This document shows, in pieces, positions 62,197 through 64,000 of a stretch of DNA of 64,000 bases. Numbering within the stretch: the first letter of the stretch is position 1; each line of letters begins with the position of its first letter. The notes below the pieces were generated by a model. The model was not told the DNA's origin. It was given only the letters and a program-made list of their open reading frames with translations, and made no database searches. Both the position numbers and the translations under genes were made by a program. Origin of the DNA: Neofusicoccum parvum (Eukaryota; Ascomycota; Dothideomycetes; Botryosphaeriales; Botryosphaeriaceae); NCBI GenBank assembly GCA_020912385.1, contig CP087211.1, forward strand, positions 1,550,001 to 1,614,000. The letters are read 5' to 3'.

Positions 62197-64000
62197 ATGC
62201 TCAGGCTAGCAGGCCTGGCAGCGCGCGAGCCCCAGAGCGGGATGGCGAGCGAGCAACAAGAGGAGCCCAACCACCTCCAAGCCAACCTGGTGCGTTGCCA
62301 AAATTCCTCTCCCGCAGAAATGTACCGCTCCGTGAAGGGCTCCCCGGCTAACGCCTCCTCCGCCCCAGGCGCCTCTGCGTCCTCGAGCAGCACCGCGCGA
62401 CCCCAGATAGACCCTCAGCAGCAGCCAGCACCGCCGCCGCAGCAGGGCCTCAAGCCGCCCCAGCGCAAGGGCATGGGCCGCCGCACGACGTCCACAACCC
62501 GCGTCCACCGCGGCCAAGAGTTCTCGGTCGACGATGCTGAGGACGAGGTCGCCCAGACGCTGCAGCAGCAGCAGAAGCAGGCCAGGATGGCTTCCGGCTC
62601 GCTGCGCCGCATACCCTCCACCCTGCGCCGACGACCCATCGCTCAGACGCCATTCCTCGCGAAGGTCGACTCCACCGACGACGAAGACGCAGGTCTTCAA
62701 GAGAGCACCCATTCTGGCATGCGGACCCCTCCGGAATTGCAGCCCGCTGGCTCCTCCGGCGATGACACAATACGTGCCGACGAGGAGGAGGAGGAAGCCG
62801 AGGTTGGCAATGACGGCGGCGACGACGACGACGACGACGCCGACCTCAGCGACGCCGAGAGCTTCACCCTGAAAGACCGGCAGGAGGCTATCAACGAGAC
62901 GCACCCTTTCGGTATCAGGATCTGGAAGCCCGCTTTGTACAAGAAGAATCGTTCGGTTCAGAAGACGGCGGAAGGAGACATTCACTCCACTCCCGGAGGC
63001 TTTGTCAGCCCGTGGCTCGTGCTCTTCAATTTCTTGTGGACTTTGATCTTCGGCTGGTGGCTTGCGGCAATTGCGGCCGCCGGCGCGCTTCTCTGCTTCC
63101 TGCTCGGATTTACCGACGGATCCATAGCGTATGGGAGGACCTTCTGGGGCCTTTCCAAGTACCTGTTGTATCCGTTCGGCAAGTATGTCAAGCTCATCCA
63201 GGAAGAAGCATACCTTGAGGAGGACGATGGAGAAGGCCGCAGCATCAGCGAATACGAGCAATGGCAGAGCGGTGATATTGAAGAAGGCCGTCTTTTCTTT
63301 GGTCCCTCGTCAAATAGGTCTTTGGTTGGGCGACATCGCAACAGCATTGACTCTGCAGATGAGACTCAGAGCCTCTTAGGCCGGCCCAGCCGGGGCAGCA
63401 ACGCAGATTCCGGGCACGGCGTGGGCAATAAGAGAAGACTCTTTGGCCGAGGAAAGTGGAGCGTTGGCAGAGTCGTTTTCTTCATCATCTTCTACGGCCT
63501 GCTGACTCCGTCCCTTTTCCTGGTCTCCGGCATATGCTGGCTCCTTGTCTTCAGCATTCCTATGGGCAGGGTGACCTACCTCCTATTTGACCATCTCCGC
63601 CGGCATCCTTTGGCCTTGTCGTTTCACTCTGACATTAGCGATATCCGTGCGGACGGCGAACCGAACTCCTCTATCCTGCTTTGCACGTACAGGGCAGTAG
63701 GCATCAAGTACTGGAAGTACACCGTGGACGGCACCAACATCTTCCTCATCAACTTGCTCGGCGTGGTTGTCTTTGTAATCTTCGACTACTTTGTCCTCGA
63801 CGAGGCACTGGGTCTGGAAATTGCGCTGACGAATCAGTTCTTGGTCTTCACTTTGGCTCTGTTCTCAATCATTCCACTGGCATACTTTATCGGTCAAGCT
63901 GTTGCGTCCATCTCGGCTCAGTCTTCTATGGGAGTAGGCGCTACTATCAACGCGTTCTTCTCAACCGTCGTGGAGGTTTTCCTTTATTGTGTTGCTTTGA
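62197..64000 (+). CDS. Vnx1-type vacuolar cation/H+ exchanger (5' part, runs off window)
   Basis: Calcium/cation-exchanger (CAX) family member close to yeast Vnx1, a vacuolar membrane antiporter for Na+/K+ and H+. About 601 codons are in the window, with no stop, so the rest lies beyond 64000. The start may be 62197 or 62242 (MASEQQEEP); a frame starting at 62133 is a different register. The N-terminal ~250 residues are hydrophilic, with an acidic run (DDDDDDADLSDAES) and TLKDRQEAINETHPFGIRIWKPALYKKNRS. Then come several membrane spans: FNFLWTLIFGWWLAAIAAAGALLCFLLGF, VFFIIFYGLLTPSLFLVSGICWLL, INLLGVVVFVIFDYFVL and FLVFTLALFSIIPLAYFIGQAV. The last seen part, GVGATINAFFSTVVEVFLYCVAL, is the first alpha-repeat that carries the ion-binding Glu. 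Confidence 0.9.
   Translation, partial: MLRLAGLAAREPQSGMASEQQEEPNHLQANLVRCQNSSPAEMYRSVKGSPANASSAPGASASSSSTARPQIDPQQQPAPPPQQGLKPPQRKGMGRRTTSTTRVHRGQEFSVDDAEDEVAQTLQQQQKQARMASGSLRRIPSTLRRRPIAQTPFLAKVDSTDDEDAGLQESTHSGMRTPPELQPAGSSGDDTIRADEEEEEAEVGNDGGDDDDDDADLSDAESFTLKDRQEAINETHPFGIRIWKPALYKKNRSVQKTAEGDIHSTPGGFVSPWLVLFNFLWTLIFGWWLAAIAAAGALLCFLLGFTDGSIAYGRTFWGLSKYLLYPFGKYVKLIQEEAYLEEDDGEGRSISEYEQWQSGDIEEGRLFFGPSSNRSLVGRHRNSIDSADETQSLLGRPSRGSNADSGHGVGNKRRLFGRGKWSVGRVVFFIIFYGLLTPSLFLVSGICWLLVFSIPMGRVTYLLFDHLRRHPLALSFHSDISDIRADGEPNSSILLCTYRAVGIKYWKYTVDGTNIFLINLLGVVVFVIFDYFVLDEALGLEIALTNQFLVFTLALFSIIPLAYFIGQAVASISAQSSMGVGATINAFFSTVVEVFLYCVAL

Noticed and set aside
1..64000. tRNA, rRNA and CRISPR signals
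   Set aside because: I scanned for TTCRA-type tRNA B boxes and regular spaced repeats and found none with a supporting structure; a tRNA-scanning program would be decisive.

Overview
The window is nuclear DNA from a filamentous ascomycete fungus. The evidence is dense protein genes on both strands, many short (about 41-260 bp, mostly 46-80 bp) GT-AG introns with CTRAY-type branch sites, and typical fungal genes (Erg6, Sfl1-type HSF regulator, Ish1/Msc1, Mzm1, Lunapark, Vnx1-type exchanger, Pyp-type phosphatase). I infer a Dothideomycete-like Pezizomycotina genome, but the class is not proven. There are no operons, CRISPR arrays or rRNA genes, and I saw no tRNA. Most exon joins below were worked out by hand from splice signals and frame agreement, so each CDS span includes its introns.

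Layout. 1-7.7 kb: possible tail of an upstream gene, a Trf4/Cid14 poly(A) polymerase (-), the import-motor subunit Pam16/Tim16 (-) whose first exon is only the ATG, and a Pex30/Pex23-like dysferlin-domain peroxin (+). 9.3-10.9 kb: two convergent tiny metallothionein genes of 26 and 22 codons, both spliced and too small for ordinary ORF calling. 14-18.7 kb: a BTB-like protein (-), a small membrane protein (+) and a membrane-anchored heme-dependent oxidative N-demethylase-like protein (+). 18.8-20.5 kb: a repeat-rich patch with a solo LTR bounded by a perfect 5-bp target duplication, plus two copies of a short inverted-repeat element. 20.9-29.6 kb: a large repeat-bearing membrane protein, a small mitochondrial protein, an Ish1/Msc1 protein and an acidic unknown protein. 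30.5-46.1 kb: a housekeeping block with Lunapark, Mzm1, Slt11/Ecm2, Erg6, pyruvate dehydrogenase E1 beta, a Cys-pair protein, a hypoxanthine/xanthine phosphoribosyltransferase, an F-box protein and Sfl1. 48.4-64 kb: a BTB protein, a rhodanese-tyrosine phosphatase, an F-box-like protein, proteasome ATPase Rpt6 and the 5' part of a Vnx1-type cation/H+ exchanger that runs off the end.

Genes are mostly independent. Several pairs are divergent with shared promoter gaps: Tim16/peroxin, BTB/small membrane protein, Lunapark/Mzm1, Slt11/Erg6, F-box/Sfl1, phosphatase/F-box-like and Rpt6/Vnx1. Mitochondrial functions recur (Pam16, Mzm1, Pdb1, the 23.9-kb protein) but there is no sign of a biosynthetic cluster. 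The two most unusual signals are the paired micro-metallothionein genes and a family of about 80-85 bp foldback elements (five short inverted-repeat copies or compound versions plus one partial copy) scattered through the gaps.
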